Part shown: piece by piece, positions 11,386 through 24,736 of the stretch
How the letters are laid out: each line of letters begins with the position of its first letter
Numbering within the stretch: the first letter of the stretch is position 1
Assembly: GCA_000697055.1 (NCBI GenBank)
Contig: JNDT01001541.1
Coordinates: 27,735-91,734, forward strand
Source of the DNA: Saksenaea vasiformis B4078
Lineage: Eukaryota > Mucoromycota > Mucoromycetes > Mucorales > Saksenaeaceae
Direction of reading: 5' to 3'
Length of the DNA stretch: 64,000 bases
Made by a program: the position numbers and the translations under genes
The notes under the pieces: generated by a model
Database searches by the model: none
Seen by the model: only the letters and a program-made list of their open reading frames with translations
Told to the model about the DNA's origin: nothing

Positions 11386-13187
11386 GGTTTTTTTGAGGCC
11401 AACACTCCTGGAATGAATAAGGTCCGCCATGCACCCGACCGCACGGAATATTTGTCAATGAAATAAGGGGTTACCTAAGCAAGGAACAAAAACGAGTTAC
11501 GTATCTTCGACATCCGTCTTATTTTTCTTTTTGATGACGAGCTGGATAACCCCTTAAGAGCTACCTCCTTCAATTTCATCAGAGAACCCTTGCAGAAACC
11601 CTCAATTTGTCGTGGTTGTATTGTCCTCCACTTCCCCTTTCGTTTTGATGTCTCTCGCATTTTCTCCTTTTACGTGGCCTTCTCCATGACCGCTTGCCGA
11701 GTTGGTGTCCACTCCATCATCTTCACCCACCAATTTATTCTATCTTACACACACTCACACTCCCCTACTCGCTGTCTGTTCCTCCACGTTTCACTGCTCC
11801 TTTCCCGATGGGGAGTTTGCACATCGTGATTGTGCCTAAAGACATATCATAGGGGCACCAAATGCAAGTTGTTTTCCTGCCACGAAGCGCACAAAAGCAC
11901 AGATCAAGGAGTGCCTGCCATTGTTTTGGAGACCAGAAGAGGAGACATTACAACGTTGACCTTAACCTTTTGTATGGCCCTCCCTCCTAAAAATCAACAT
12001 GAACAATTTGTATCCTAATATTGTTCGATGGGAAGTGATATCTATTTATATGTGATTGACAGTATGCCAACTTATATACGGTCAAAGTCAGGGTTGCTAC
12101 GGTAACCAGTTGTGCATGTCTATTGTAACTATAGTGGAGTTTTAATTTCAGAAAGTGTTACTACAGTCTTATTCTGACACTCTATCACATGAAGAAGAAA
12201 AAAAATGAAGAAAAGAAAAGAATAAGAAAAAAAACGTGGTGTTCGAAGCGAAAAAAAAAAGAAGGGAAGAAAGGAGTGACTTCTCCTAGTTGTCGCGTGT
12301 GGTTTTTATTGTGGCTTTCCACGAGTCGTGGAAGGAGCAAGGGCATGGCATGCCACGCGTTAGTTGTACGAATAACAGAAGTTTGTACTTCATCGTCTAT
12401 TGAAGATAATCTCTATCTTGAGGAGCACCTCCCTTGAGAAAGCGTGGCTCGGATGTAAAGCTTTTTTGCGTCCAAGACCATGGCATCAAAGCACGTGGCT
12501 GATATATAATAGCTTAATGCTTAAACAGATGCACGCTTTTAGTGTATCACGTTGTTCACTCCTCCCCTCTTGACTCTTTGCTTATAAAATTTTTCAGTGA
12601 TGCGAAAGGGTCTCATCGTAGATCACGCTAAACAAAATTTAGCGCGCAAAATTTCCTTCCAACCGGTTAGAACCAGCGTCTTTATCGATAGCTAATACAT
12701 ATAGCTACGTCATTGATATTTCAGTGCCAAATAAATTGCCTGTGACCCATGGTGCCTCTTCCAAGATGGCCCAGTTTAGGCTATCGGTCATTGTTGTTGA
12801 CCTTGGAAAGTATTTTAATCGTTACGATATGATAGTAACTGCACTTATGACAGATATTTGACGACGGACAGCCTTGCATTGCTGTCTTAGGCGATGTGTA
12901 CGGTATGTGCTATTGTACGGGCGTCTTCCACCATAGGAGCTCAGCCATCATGTGGCACTGCGGCAGCAATTAACCATGCTTACAACTATTATCTGCAGCA
13001 AGGCTTGCTAGATCTTAATTCTGCAGGAGCGGAGAGGCATATATAACTGTCTCAGAATCATCACCTACTTCTATTCCACTATATTTAGAAGTGAAAGTAA
13101 ACAGGTAACATACGATAATAGAGAATAAAGTACGTACAATCTTTCAAATAATAAACATCTCAAGATAGGAAATACGTCGTAGCTTCA
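11386..13187. other. Gene-poor intergenic DNA
   Basis: Only short open frames without conserved motifs or sensible splice partners. A-rich purine runs lie at about 12185-12275 and pyrimidine-rich runs at 11620-11800. I see no RNA gene. Confidence 0.5.
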
Positions 13188-13660
13188 CTGTTTATCGAAC
13201 CAGTCCTTATGCTACTCTATATAAGTTTTGCGTCCACAGGAGAGCCAGACTGACGCTAATGAAGGATTTGATATGCGGTCATCAGTATAAATTGGCACCG
13301 CTCTTATACATTGCACTTGGGTGAATTTGGTTCCTTGTGGATGCTAATTTAATAGAGTGACAAAAAAAGACCTCGTTCATGGTTAGTAAATGGAATACTT
13401 CGATGTCACCTTAACTTACCTGAAGGTAGCGCTGCCATTTGACAAAGGGACATGTGTAATCTTATATAAGTGTGGATCGACCTCTTTAGCGAGATCTTCC
13501 TTTCTTCTTTTCTTTTTTGGAAAAGGCAGAGCCAAAGAAATATAAAATAATTTATGTGTCCCCTTTATCCTGAAACATTCTCAACTCTTGCGGTGGGGTA
13601 CTGAGAAATCATCACTGGTATAATAAGCTATTCCAATGCAAAATCAAGGCCATCCAGGCA
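13188..13660 (+). repeat. Dispersed repeat family A, copy 2
   Basis: Shares the family's ordered anchors: TATGCTACTCTATATAAGTTTTGCGTCCACAGGAGAGCC at the left (given in short form TGCTACTCTATATAAG), GATATGCGGTCATC, GGTTAGTAAATGGAATA, CTTAACTTACCTGAAGG, ATTTATGTGTCCCC and AAGCTATTCCAATG. It is shorter than copy 1 in the middle, where copy 1 has an extra GC-rich segment. Same orientation as copies 1 and 3; no coding capacity. Confidence 0.6.
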
Positions 13661-15058
13661 CGAACTATTCCTTGGAGTTAAATTAAAACAAATCATTTGC
13701 TCTCTTTAAAGATGTTGTTCGTTGCGTCGTTGCAATTTCAATCATTTCCGTTTGTCGCTATATGTGAACATTACACCGTCGTCTGTGATTCTCCGGCTTA
13801 GAACTTACCTTGTGCCTACAGGAAGTCGGGTACCAGCCGACAGTACCGAATGCATCTCTTACCGAAACATGCTTGCTGAAAACAGAAACATATAAAGTTT
13901 GAGAAAATGTTGGCGCTTAAAATCTCAGATGCACAGGGAAAGGTGTCAATGCAGGAAGCTTTTTAAGTTTTGGTTGTCATTCGTCCTTATTCTATTACTT
14001 ACCTCCAATCATGGGAAACATGCTACCCTCCTGCAGATTGCCCTTTCATATCCAGTTATTTTCCTCGGTATCCTGCGTTCTCTTTCCTGTTCCTTTATCC
14101 TCTCTCGTTTTCTTTTGCCGTCTATTTTACCTCTGTTTGTGCACAACGAGAGCGAGGTATGTATTTCAATAAAATAAACCAAGGTTATAGAATAAGATAG
14201 CACAAGCTATGCGAGGCACTCATGAAATACACAAAAAGTGCAAAGTAGGTATATCAATGTTTACATGAGTAATAAGCGTATTTGTTACATTTCTGGGAGT
14301 GGCAGATTAATCGCTGTAAAAAAAATAAACTTTTGCATGCTGCATGACTCTCCTTAATGTGGTTTACGGGGAGTAAAAAATCATTTACTGTCTACTTAAT
14401 GTGGAGACAACCGGCGCTGGCTTACATAATCGACAGAAAGGAGTTGGCGTTCTAAACTAAAGGACGACCATTCCATGTCAAAGCGAAGAGTGCGTTCCAA
14501 ATAATGGCCTTCAGAATTAACAAATTAGGATTTTTGAATCTGTATGTTTGCCGCTTTTACCATTCTACCGATAGACACCAGTGTGGCGGGGGCCTCCCAT
14601 GTTAATCGATAGTAACAGCAGTTTTTTATGCTTTGTATGAAAAAACACTCTTCATGACTTCTGTCGTACCCGGCAGTTACGATACAAAGATAGGTTGTAC
14701 CGACAGCCGCACTACAGTCTCGCTATGTTTGCCCGCCCCAGTGTTCTATCTGTCGAGTAGCACAACTACTGCCTAAAGAAACATGGATAGAGAAAAAGCG
14801 AGAGTTGATGTTAGAAAGATTTGAAATTACAGGGAAGCACCGTAGGTCAATCGCTGTATGCACGGCTTCAAAAATATATCTAACCTACACAAACGCTCAA
14901 CGCCTATTAGGGACCCCGGTGGATGACAATTGCGGAGAAAATAAATTGCTTTTAATTTAAGAGAATAGATGAGGATGATATAGAGTATTGAGCTTTATGG
15001 ATGTGCTTCCATTACAGTACTAAATTTTAAGATGAAGGATTTGCAAATCTTGAGATCT
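13661..15058. other. Gene-poor intergenic DNA
   Basis: No supported gene. Open frames at 13899-14203 are short and low-complexity (pyrimidine-rich). Nothing recognisable on either strand before the end of the ZNFX1-like gene. Confidence 0.5.
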
Positions 15059-18000
15059 TTAGGACTGAGGTTGTCCCGGCCACGCAGGTTTAAAAGAGCC
15101 ATCAAACTCGCCATAAAATCGATTGGAGTCGACCACTTTATGTTGTAGTCCACCGATTACTGCACCACATTGAGGACACTTCGATATCTCCGTTGCACCA
15201 CCACAGTCCCCTACAAAGATGAAGTTAAATTGACCGATAAATAATTGATAGATACATACCAATAAAGTAAGGATGTTGATTTTCGCATACAAACCATCGT
15301 CCGCCGACGATATTATGGATACCAGCGCGAGTTTCTTTGTTCATAGCCTCAATGATATCTGTTTTCTCCTTTTGGGTTATTTTCTGTCGTGCCTCTTCTT
15401 GCCGCTGTTTGATTTCATTGACCAAAGCAATCTCAGTCTTGATATACATATTGTATCGCAGAGCCGTATAGACTGGGGTCTGGCAAGATGGGCATTGCCA
15501 AAGTTTGATGGCAGTATGCTCACCTACAGCAAGTGACGAATTAGCTTCTCCTTTGTGCCTTAGGTTTCTTACCGTTCTTTGCTTGGTTTTTGAAATACAT
15601 ATCCAGGATTTCAACAGAATACACTAATGCAAAAGTTAAGCAAATGAAGGCGGTCGCTATTCGGACATACCGCAGCCGCATTCTGGCAGGACATACACTT
15701 TCTCATCTGGGTCAAATTCGGAAAGCGTGCGAAGAGAAATAGTACACTTTAGATTTGTATTACATAATTTGCAGGGTGGACAAGTTTCTCCACATAGTCC
15801 ATTACAAGGATGCCTAGTCATAAACGTGATCAGATGGTTCCATGTCGGTTCCAAGTACGTACCCGCATTTTAAAGTTTTAGGGCAACTTTCATTGCAGGG
15901 TGGACGATCACACTTCTATACAAGAGCCTTTACTAAACGCCCACTGACTTTCAATATCATACCTCATAACACTTCTTTGTGCATTTATAATGCTTACACT
16001 ATGAAAAAAAGCGTTATGACCAACATTGTTGCCTCTTTCGCTTACCTCGTAGGGACAAGTAGTGACACATGTATTGCAAGCTTTCCAACACTCCCTGCCG
16101 CACTTGAATCCATGAGAACATACATACTGACATAACTCCAAGCATCGATCCGTATGTTCGTCTGGTCTCGCGCATCCTTTTCAAGACAATCGTTAAAGAT
16201 TTCACGCTGTCGATCCTCTCAGACCTTACCTTTTGCACAGTTATGACCGCAGATCAACTGCTTTGGACATGTTGCTGTACATCGAGATCTGCGATGGTCA
16301 TGTGGTTCACCACACTAAGTGAAACATAGTCAATATTTAGTCTTCACGCTATGAAAAGTTATGACTAACCTCCTGAGCACAAGGATGTCCACATTCAAGC
16401 AACTTTTCGCATTTTTCTCTGCATATCGGGGTTGACCCACAACGTGCTCGCGTTTTATGGCCACAGCTGAGTACCATATCAATTATCTCCTTACACTTTA
16501 CGCGCGATTTTCCGGACAGTGCTATACTGAAACATTTTACAGACTGAACGTGCCCGCAAGGAAGAGTGTGCTCTACTGTCTCGTTGCAAAGAGTGTCATT
16601 CGAATCCAGTACTTTGCAGCATACACCGTATGTCTCATGACCACATGGTAAGGTCGCTGTCGTCATTTCTGTACAAGGGGGGCATGCTCCTCTGTTGGAC
16701 GTACACTCGTAACACTTTCTAGGACATCGATGGGTACAACCTGTTGGTCGCGGTCGCACACATGGCTCCCGACAAGTGACATAGGTATGTGGCATATGGT
16801 GGCAAGTCTATCAGTTTGTCAATGAAGAGCTTAATACATAGATGACAGCTTACCTCTGGACAGACATGCCCGCATTCAAGGAGAGTGTTGCACGAAGCCT
16901 TCAAAGTAACGTTTAGTAAAGCGACCAAAAAAGCTATGATGTTACACTTACCCCACAACCTCCGTTTTTAACATAAACAAAATCTTTCCAATGGCTGACA
17001 TCGATTTCACTAGCCGAGTGTCTCTGGCAACAAAGACGGATGCTAGTTGAGCATAAACCTATAGAGGAAGAATGAGGTTAAGTTGAATTAAATGGGAAGA
17101 AATGTATTAACCTTTCTCCGTCATGTAACGAACGATATTACACCATGGTGTCTCGTTTAGCAAAGCCGACCTCCCGATCACGTAAAGGCCATATCTTGCT
17201 CGTGATAGTGCCAGCACAAGATTGTTTGTGGGTAACTGTCTACCACACGGCATGGCTAGAGATAGTACTACAATCCAGCTTTCTTGACCTATATGATCAT
17301 CCACCAAATCCACCCGGATTGATTTTTCATCAGCCAGAAAACAAGTTCGTTTTGGAATCTCCTCCCTCATGATACCCTTGATCAGCATCTTCTGCAAAGG
17401 AGACAACGTCAATATAGCAACTCTGCCGGGCTTGTATCCTTGTTGATAGATGTACAATGCTAAATGGCAAACGTAACGGGCTTCGTCAATCATGTTTTCG
17501 GTTACATTGCAGTTCATTAGGACGCTCCAGTAATGTTCCATTGCATCGGTGGAAGAGCCCTTTTGATAGTCAATGAAATAGAGACGCTGTTTGATACCCT
17601 TTGTCACGGGTAAGTCTTGGTCAAAACAGCTTGGCATTTCTGCTGCCAGAGGCTTCGTTATCAATAATCGCTGGCCACGGGAATCGTTTGCTAATGCATC
17701 TTGCATATCTGCTAGTTCGGGGCACATTCTCCATTGCTCTTCCAACGTGACCATCTCACCACCTGCCATTCGCCAGCGTTCAAACATAGATACATCGAGA
17801 TGCCGTGGTGCGCCGTTGAGTGCTTTATTGGTAACCGTCGGTTTCACGTTGGAACAGACATCCCCTAGCAAGATCAAATGTTCCGTACGAGGACCGAGTG
17901 AAGATGTTGCAATAGTGGACTCGAGGATTGAGGATGCTTCATCCACAATGACAACTCGTGGTCGAAGCGACGCCAGCATTTCTCTATTAGCAGCAGCAAA

Positions 18001-21000
18001 ATCCGCTGTCATTCCGATGAGACGACTAAATCGGCATACAGAGGTCCATTTCTGGATACGCGCCTCCTCTAGTGCTCTCGATGCATCAAATTGTTCTTTT
18101 AACAGCTTTTCGATGTCTCTATCGATGTATGTCAATAGGACAGACCTCACTTCCTGGCAAAGTTTCCTCCTTCTGTCGAAAGATGTTTTCCACAATGCCT
18201 CTGGCGCAATCTGCGACCAGATGTCCGCCAAATCCCTGCGAATATCCGCCCCGCTTCCAGAGGTTGGCAGAGGCCAGTTGTTCGCATCACGGACATGACT
18301 GATTCGCGGTTGGTGTTGATCAATTCGTTCAGTCCGTTGCTGATAGTCATCGTAATTGATAATAGGTAACATCCTAATCCCTGTCTCGGAAAACAAGGTA
18401 GACGCCAGCTTTCTGTAAGCAGCGGACTGTCTTGCTAACGTTGCGTTTGCTGTTCGCGACGGTCTCCTCGCTGTTTCGTTATCTATTCGTCTAGCGTAAG
18501 TATTCAAATTTCCGCAGGAGAAAAAGTCATACATCTGATACCAATCCATTGTCTCCATGCTTCTTCCACAGTATTAGCTCGCGAGACGCCTGCTGTCAGC
18601 GCGCTGGTATATCTTGGTGGCACACAAGTAGCCATAATCGTCGCATCAGCTTCGACAATTTTTGATCGATAGGTCCAGAGAGCAGCTAGCTTGGATTCGG
18701 CGTCAAATAGAATTCTTTCTGCATGGACAACCTGTCGTCGATGGGGATCATTCACACTGGGTCTAATTGTATTCACAGCCTGCTTCTCCCTCAACGCGTC
18801 CTCCACCTTATGGCTTCCTAAACGTAATAGTTCGGGAATGCTTCCGGTAACATTGCCGAGAATACTGTCAAGCGTCGCTTCCGTTCGCGTTAGAAGAAGT
18901 ATCGGCTGAAAACATTGCCCAGAGACTAACGATTGGTAGATAAGCTGGACTAGCTTGCTAGCTAGGAAAGTTTTCCCCGTGCCAGGGGCACCAGCAATAA
19001 CGGCGACCCGATGACTGAGGGCATGACGCACAGCCTTGATTTGACTGTGGGATAGCTTGTAGGGCGACTGTCTCGGTCTGTGCGGTGCAGTTGCGAGCTT
19101 AGGCGGTGGCAAACGCGGCCAATTGCTCCCTGCAACTTCTACTTTGTATGGACGATTTGATGCCGCCAAAATGCATGCGATATCGATATCCCGAGATTCC
19201 AAATAATCTGGTATAGTGACTCTTTGTCTTCCCTCAATGTGTGATCCGCTTTTATCGAGATAGTTCGTTGTTGCTAATAGCCGTGGGACCAGAGAAGAAG
19301 AGAAATTTCTTTCTTCAAATTCTAAGGCTTCTCCGCGTAGCCAGGAGAGAGTAGACATGATCGAGGCACCGTTTGCATAGGTTGCTACCAGCGTGTATGT
19401 GGACGACCATTGGAGATTGAGAATATCTTGAAAGTTCATATGCACCGCGATCATACGAGACGATATTGGATCCGAAGCATTGGCTTCCTTGGACGATGCA
19501 GAATGGACAATCACACCAGTAATGATCTTACCCGCCACATCAATCAAGTATTTGCGTTTATCGGCTGATGTATCAGGGCATTCAGGGATAAGTGCCACGA
19601 CAGAACCTTCACGTAGATCCAAATTATCGTGACTAGGTATATGTCTTTCTTCTTCAAAACTGAATACGATCGCAGGATCCGTGAACGTCACTGTCAAAGT
19701 CGTGCCATAGATGCGTAAGCTATTACAAATGATCCACGGTTCTCCTGTAGATGTTCCGGTTGTTTTCCCGGTGACATAATGCTCAAACGCACATCGAATA
19801 TTTCCACATAGCTCTTCTCGTAATAGCAAATAATGGACCATGAGATAAGCTAGTAAGCCATCGTTGGGCCAGGAGCCGGATATATTGTCCGTATATTTTT
19901 CCGCAAGTCTGCTACCTTTGCAATTGTTAGCAGTCGTTTTCTTGCTGATCACTTCCCGTACCTTTTTTATCCTCAAAAGCAAGCTGTCGGGCTACATCTC
20001 CACCACTCGGTAATGGGGGTAGCGTATTACTAATGTCCTTCCCTTGACCCATCCAATTAATGTCCTGCTCTGACAGGTTGTCATCATACAATCCGTCGTC
20101 ATTATCAAGCCATGTGTTCGTTGTTTCCCGCTGTTTTTGAATCATAGATAGTTTGTCGAAAAGTCCCTTAATCGTCTGAATTTCTGCAGATAAAAACGTG
20201 TTGTTGATCTGCTTAAACCGAGTGTCAAGGAACCGAATTGGTATACTTTCCACCATCTCTGAACAGTTAACGGAAACCTTGAGAAACAGCTCCAGAAGCG
20301 ATATCAGCTCATTTGGTGTCTGTACGTAGGATTGAATGTACAAGTATAAAACTGGTAGAAATGCAGAGAAATTTGATTGCAGGATCGTGACCAGTCGACC
20401 TGAATTCCCCGACATTTCCGTCCGATCTTGCTCTTGCTTCCAAGCAAAATTAATAGCTTTGATAAGTTTCTTAATCGTTCGAGGACTTAGGTAGGGCGCT
20501 TGTCTTAACAAATGCTCCAGAAATTTTTGAAGTTTAGATACAGTATGCTTTCCGTAGAAGTTTCTCGTGATAGAGTCGAGGAAGCGGAAGGCCTTCATGT
20601 CCTCTTCGATATGCATAGGTGCAAATTGGCCTGTAGGTGACTGAGACATAGGCACTCCAGGGTAAGGCGAAGGAGCACCATAATATCCATACGTTCCTTG
20701 CAAACGTGGATCCACGGGGCCCATCGGACTAGGCTGAAACACCGGTCCTGCGGGTTGTTGCCAAACGGCACGCCCTTGGAAATTGTTATGAATGGATGAA
20801 GAGACATCGAAAGGTGTTTGTGACCCATCCCCGAGCATCGTGTTGGATACATCTGGCGAAGTCGCGGACCATGAAGGAACTTTTTTCGATGCTACCTTAG
20901 CCCAGCTGACATTTCCCGTGCCATCATCTATTGACGATGCAGACGATGTGGATTGCAATGTCTCTGTTTGCCGTTGTGGTGTCCTTTCCGTTATCTTTTC

Positions 21001-21763
21001 AAACTCTGCCTCTGACATCCAAGTAGATCCTTTGCTTTTTTCCCTCCTCTCATTCTTTAATTTTAAATTAACACCTGACGTCCACATCTGTGTAGCTTCC
21101 TCACGAATATCTTCAAATTTCGCTGATGCAGGTGCAAACTTGACATATTCGTCGTCATCGTCATTTGTATCCCGGTACTGATTTAATGTTTGATTCGTAG
21201 ATTCCTCTATTGATCGGTACACTTTTTCGTGTATTTGCTCGTTTGATATCGTTTTTCCTGTGCTTGTTTCGTCAAATATTGCCTCTGGCCTACTGCTGTC
21301 ACATATTGGCAATTGAGCTTCAAAGCCATATTATCACAGTACCTCTGTGTCTTAAATTCATTCCAAGCAGGATCTGCACCAGCAATTTTAGTGGAAGATT
21401 CACGTCTCGGTGGAAATCTCCCTTGAGAAAAGCCAGGTGGAGCTATATCGTCCATGGCTACAACGTCATGGCGGCCACCATTCACCGCACGTATATTGAT
21501 TACTGCTCCAGACTTGGTGACAGCACTTCCAGTGCTGGATCGAGAAGAGTCAGCCTGTCCTTGTGCAGGGGTGCCGTCCCGTTTGGTTCGTACCATTCGG
21601 AAAAGGTTGAGACAATCTCTGTGGGTGCCAGTTTCCATAAATCGTTTGTCTGAATGTTCCAATGAGAGCTGGTCTCAGAAACTGCGGTATTGTGACTTAA
21701 ATTTGCAAATCGTGTGCCACGACCACCTTCCTTAGAAAGAAAAGACATGCCCAATTCTTGCAT
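15059..21763 (-). CDS. ZNFX1-like SF1 helicase with NFX1-type fingers and RZ finger
   Basis: About 1,965 aa from 15 exons (introns include 21535-21593, 21296-21342, 19916-19961, 18471-18541, 17059-17111; the one at 18471-18541 is least sure). The N-terminal ~600 residues are mostly disordered with a helical block. The family's lead-in (YLMVHYLLLREELCG) precedes a UPF1-like helicase: Walker A GAPGTGKT, motif II VIVDEAS, QWRM, and motif VI ALSRARYGLYVIG. Motif III reads LLGDVCSNVKP, without the usual Gln, and motif V reads VDDHIGQES instead of the QG form. The C-terminus holds many NFX1-type Cys/His repeats (LECGH, LPCGH) and ends with an RZ finger (ENQHPYFIGDCGG, then CPQCGAVIGG). Relatives (animal ZNFX1, yeast Hrr1) act in small-RNA pathways beside RNA-dependent RNA polymerase, so a role in RNA silencing or antiviral defence is inferred. 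Whether it still unwinds RNA is open. Confidence 0.88.
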
Positions 21764-21786
21764 TATCGACCAAGAGCACTGATAAA

Positions 21787-22074
21787 CTAGTTTCCGAGAG
21801 AAAAATCATGGACGCGACGTAAATATGTGGGTGCAATATAACAATGCATAAATGGTTCTTTAAGGAGCAATTGTGCTGGGGAGATTGACTTTGACGACAT
21901 AGGACACAGTTTACTAAGATACATTACTCCCATTAACCGACCGAACCGTCCTGGCCGTGGCACCGCCTGTTTTTCACCATCAGGCAAGCAAATTCTGTCG
22001 CCAATTCCTATGGTAATGATTGACTGCATGTCCAATTTCTTCTTTAGCGGAAGCTTGGCCCTTAATGGAGGCAT
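21787..22074 (-). CDS. Small hypothetical ORF, 95 aa
   Basis: An uninterrupted frame with a basic N-terminus (MPPLRAKLPLKKKLDMQS) directly upstream of the ZNFX1-like gene on the same strand. I tried to splice it into the helicase frame and found no junction that keeps the frame open. It has no motif I recognise. It may be a real small gene, an upstream ORF in the helicase transcript, or chance. Confidence 0.25.
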   Translation of the reverse strand: MPPLRAKLPLKKKLDMQSIITIGIGDRICLPDGEKQAVPRPGRFGRLMGVMYLSKLCPMSSKSISPAQLLLKEPFMHCYIAPTYLRRVHDFSLGN

Positions 22075-22647
22075 AATTTATTTAGAGAAGTGTAAAAGAT
22101 CGCTTAAATAAACATTAAAACTAGATTGACGACATCAGCTGCCATTCGATACTAAATTAACGTCGCTTCAGCACAGCCTCATAGCAATGTGTCTCCTTAG
22201 GTTTTTGATGAATGCTTTATATTCATTCGTATTTCTTTGATCGTTAGCTACGCTTCGACTGCACACCTGGCTTCCTCAGTGCTTCATTACCGCGGTTACT
22301 GTGGCTAAGAATAATGAAATCACGCGCAATCAAGAGAAGGCAACATAAAGGTTGCACAGAAAGATAACAAATCCTGCATTTGAGACCAACACAACATGGA
22401 AGAGCATGACACGTAAACCTTTGCATTCGACAATATGGATAGATCTGCTTTCTATCTCAAATGGTTTTGGAAGCGACGCAAAATAATTGAGAATTCTGTA
22501 TTTCAGACGACTGGAATTGGTACTCATTTCATTCTAACGGACTGTTCGTAAATGAAGAATGAAAACAATAAAAAAAGAAAAGAAAAGTATCTACATGTAC
22601 CAACATCATGGGAAAACAAAATTGCTCCGGGATGAGTGCACTCAACC
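22075..22647. other. Intergenic, nothing seen
   Basis: About 570 bases between the helicase region and the LRR gene. Only short unsupported frames; it includes the 3' flank of the LRR gene. Confidence 0.5.
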
Positions 22648-24736
22648 TCAAACCGTCCCACTACGATCTCTTGTGAAACGTGAACGAAGATGAGCCAAAC
22701 CAGCTGGGAACACTCCTTTCACCGGCACTTTGGTAGGTCGCACTGTTGATTCTCTTTGTGAATTAACGTCTATTCGTTCAGGAATCGTGATGCTAGATGA
22801 AGCAAATCCATCTACCCACTGACGACTTGAGACCTGCTCATAGTCGTCACTCCTTCCATCGTCCTCTTGCTGTGTCTCACTTATTTGAGAGGATCCATCG
22901 AGAGCGGCATTATTTTCACCTTCCACTAACTGCTGATGGAGGGCCATGCTACTCTGTGATCGAGAAAGGTTCGATTTCGGCGGTGATAAAAAGTCTGCGA
23001 TTCTTCTTGTAACGGATGCACTGGAAGATGCACGTTGCCTCATCCTTCGAGGGGCTAACGGTGAGGATGATCGACGTGTTGTCGATGATAAGGATGGACG
23101 CGGCTCGATTAATGCGGGAAGAACAGGTTGATTCTTCAGCAAGTGGATGGGGATTGTAGCTGAAACGTTGTCAAGGCTGTCCGCAAAGGAGTCGGATCTA
23201 GGTAACACAAGCGAAGATAGTGAGTCGGATCTTCGAGAAAGTTGTGGTGAGGAAGATGGCCAGATAGATATTGTAGGCATAGCTGACAGAGAATGCTGAC
23301 TGTCTGAATGACTTATGCTCCTATTGATTGGCTTTGATGCTTGTTCAAACTCATCGGAATCCATCAGCTTCTGCTTATTGTTGGACATTTTAACGACCGC
23401 TGTTGAGGCTAAGCTAGAAAACATGGCCATGATCCTGTCCTCATTGTCGCTCCAATGGGCAGAGCATAGCGTATAGCTCAATGCCACAGTCTGTCTTGCT
23501 GTTCTTTGGATGAAGCGTCCGCGCGTCACATACGAATCGAAATAGGGCCCACCACAAAAGGAGCAAACCTGTCTACGAGCAAAGTACTTTTTGAGGTATT
23601 CTGGGGAGTCGGTGGGAATTTGAAGCTCATGTCGTACGGCTAAGCGTGCACAGACCTCAACTAAAGAGGGTGGATCATGCTGTAAGTCATATTCAAATTC
23701 GGTCACAAATTCGCAATGGTCTGCCATCAGCTTGCGCAATGACTTCACTGTGGCGATCTCGGCTGGGAGTGATTTTAAGGGGTTGTGAGAGACGTTCAAA
23801 ACAAGTAAACTGGGGAGGTGTGCAAGTTCCCTCGGGATCTCTGTCAATTTGTTGTTGTTGAGAATGATCGTTTTAAGCTCTGACAATAAACCAATGGATG
23901 ACGGAAGACTCGTGATGTTGTTGTTATTGAGATAAAATTTCTCTAGTTTAGACAAGAAAGCGATTGTGTCCGGAACGCTTTCCAGTTGGTTGTGTGACAT
24001 ATTCAGAACACGCATCTTGTTCAGGTATCCGACTTCCGGAGGTAGGCTAGTCATCTGATTCCGGGATCTAATACAGATAATCAGCATAAGGAAATGTAAG
24101 CACTGATCACCCCACTTACAGGTTAAGTTCGGTGAGATTGTCCAGGTGGCCAATACTCCGGCTAAGCTTTACAAGCAGTTTTCCGGACAGATCCATCGCT
24201 TTCGAAGGGCTGGTTAGCCGTCTAGGCCTTCGCGAACGGGGAATCACGTCGCCAACGGTAACCCGGTCCAGATTCCCATCACGGTAATCGTCGATCATCT
24301 GCTCTTTCGGGAAGCTCGGTTGAACGCTTCCATTCTTCTCTGAGTTTTCTTGAGAGTTATAGTGAACAACGTCTGGGTAATAGGTTTCATCGATGTATGC
24401 CAAATCCTTTTCTAAGCCCCGCCGTATCAGCGACAAGCGTTTGTTTCGGCGACAGTACTGACACTCTTCATCAATCATGGTAGTTGCCACGATAGTTTCA
24501 GAGCCGTCTGAGGTTGGCATTGCAGTGCTGCTGCTGATGGGGGATCCTTTTCGACTTGCAGCACAATTGTTTTGGCAAACAATTTCCAGTTTGTAAAGAT
24601 GGGGGTTTGCTAGAACAAAGTCCTTCGTTGGCTTGCCTTCATCGAACACCTGTTCTGCCAAGCGTTCCTCGCTATCTGTTCTGTTGATATATGCGATGGT
24701 GAGAGGTGCATCGAGCTTGCTAGTATGTTGCCCCAT
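22648..24736 (-). CDS. Leucine-rich repeat protein with N-terminal myristoylation-type motif
   Basis: 678 aa from two exons (24120-24736 and 22648-24067; GT-AG intron of 52 nt). It starts MGQHTSK, a good match to the N-myristoylation consensus (Gly2, Ser/Thr6), so membrane attachment is likely but inferred. Residues ~185-330 carry about six LRRs of the LxxLxxLxLxxNxL type (LSKLEKFYLNNNNITSLP, LLVLNVSHNPLKSLP). A conserved-looking Cys block follows around residue 375 (CSFCGGPYFDSYV, then a further Cys ~30 residues on), possibly a small metal site. The C-terminal half is Ser-rich and disordered, with many SDS, RRSDS and SPP sites suggesting phosphorylation. The layout suggests a scaffold at the membrane, like SHOC2- or SOG2-type LRR proteins, but I cannot assign an ortholog. 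Confidence 0.8.

Noticed and set aside
17591..18298. Plus-strand open frame of 235 codons
   Set aside because: Antisense to the helicase exon; the minus frame carries conserved helicase motifs.
20792..21181. Plus-strand open frame of 129 codons
   Set aside because: Antisense to the disordered N-terminal exon of the ZNFX1-like gene; no motif of its own.
21207..21662. Alternative start of the ZNFX1-like gene at 21662 (MEHSDKRFMETG)
   Set aside because: A 59-nt GT-AG intron (21535-21593) with a good pyrimidine tract joins a better first exon starting at 21763.
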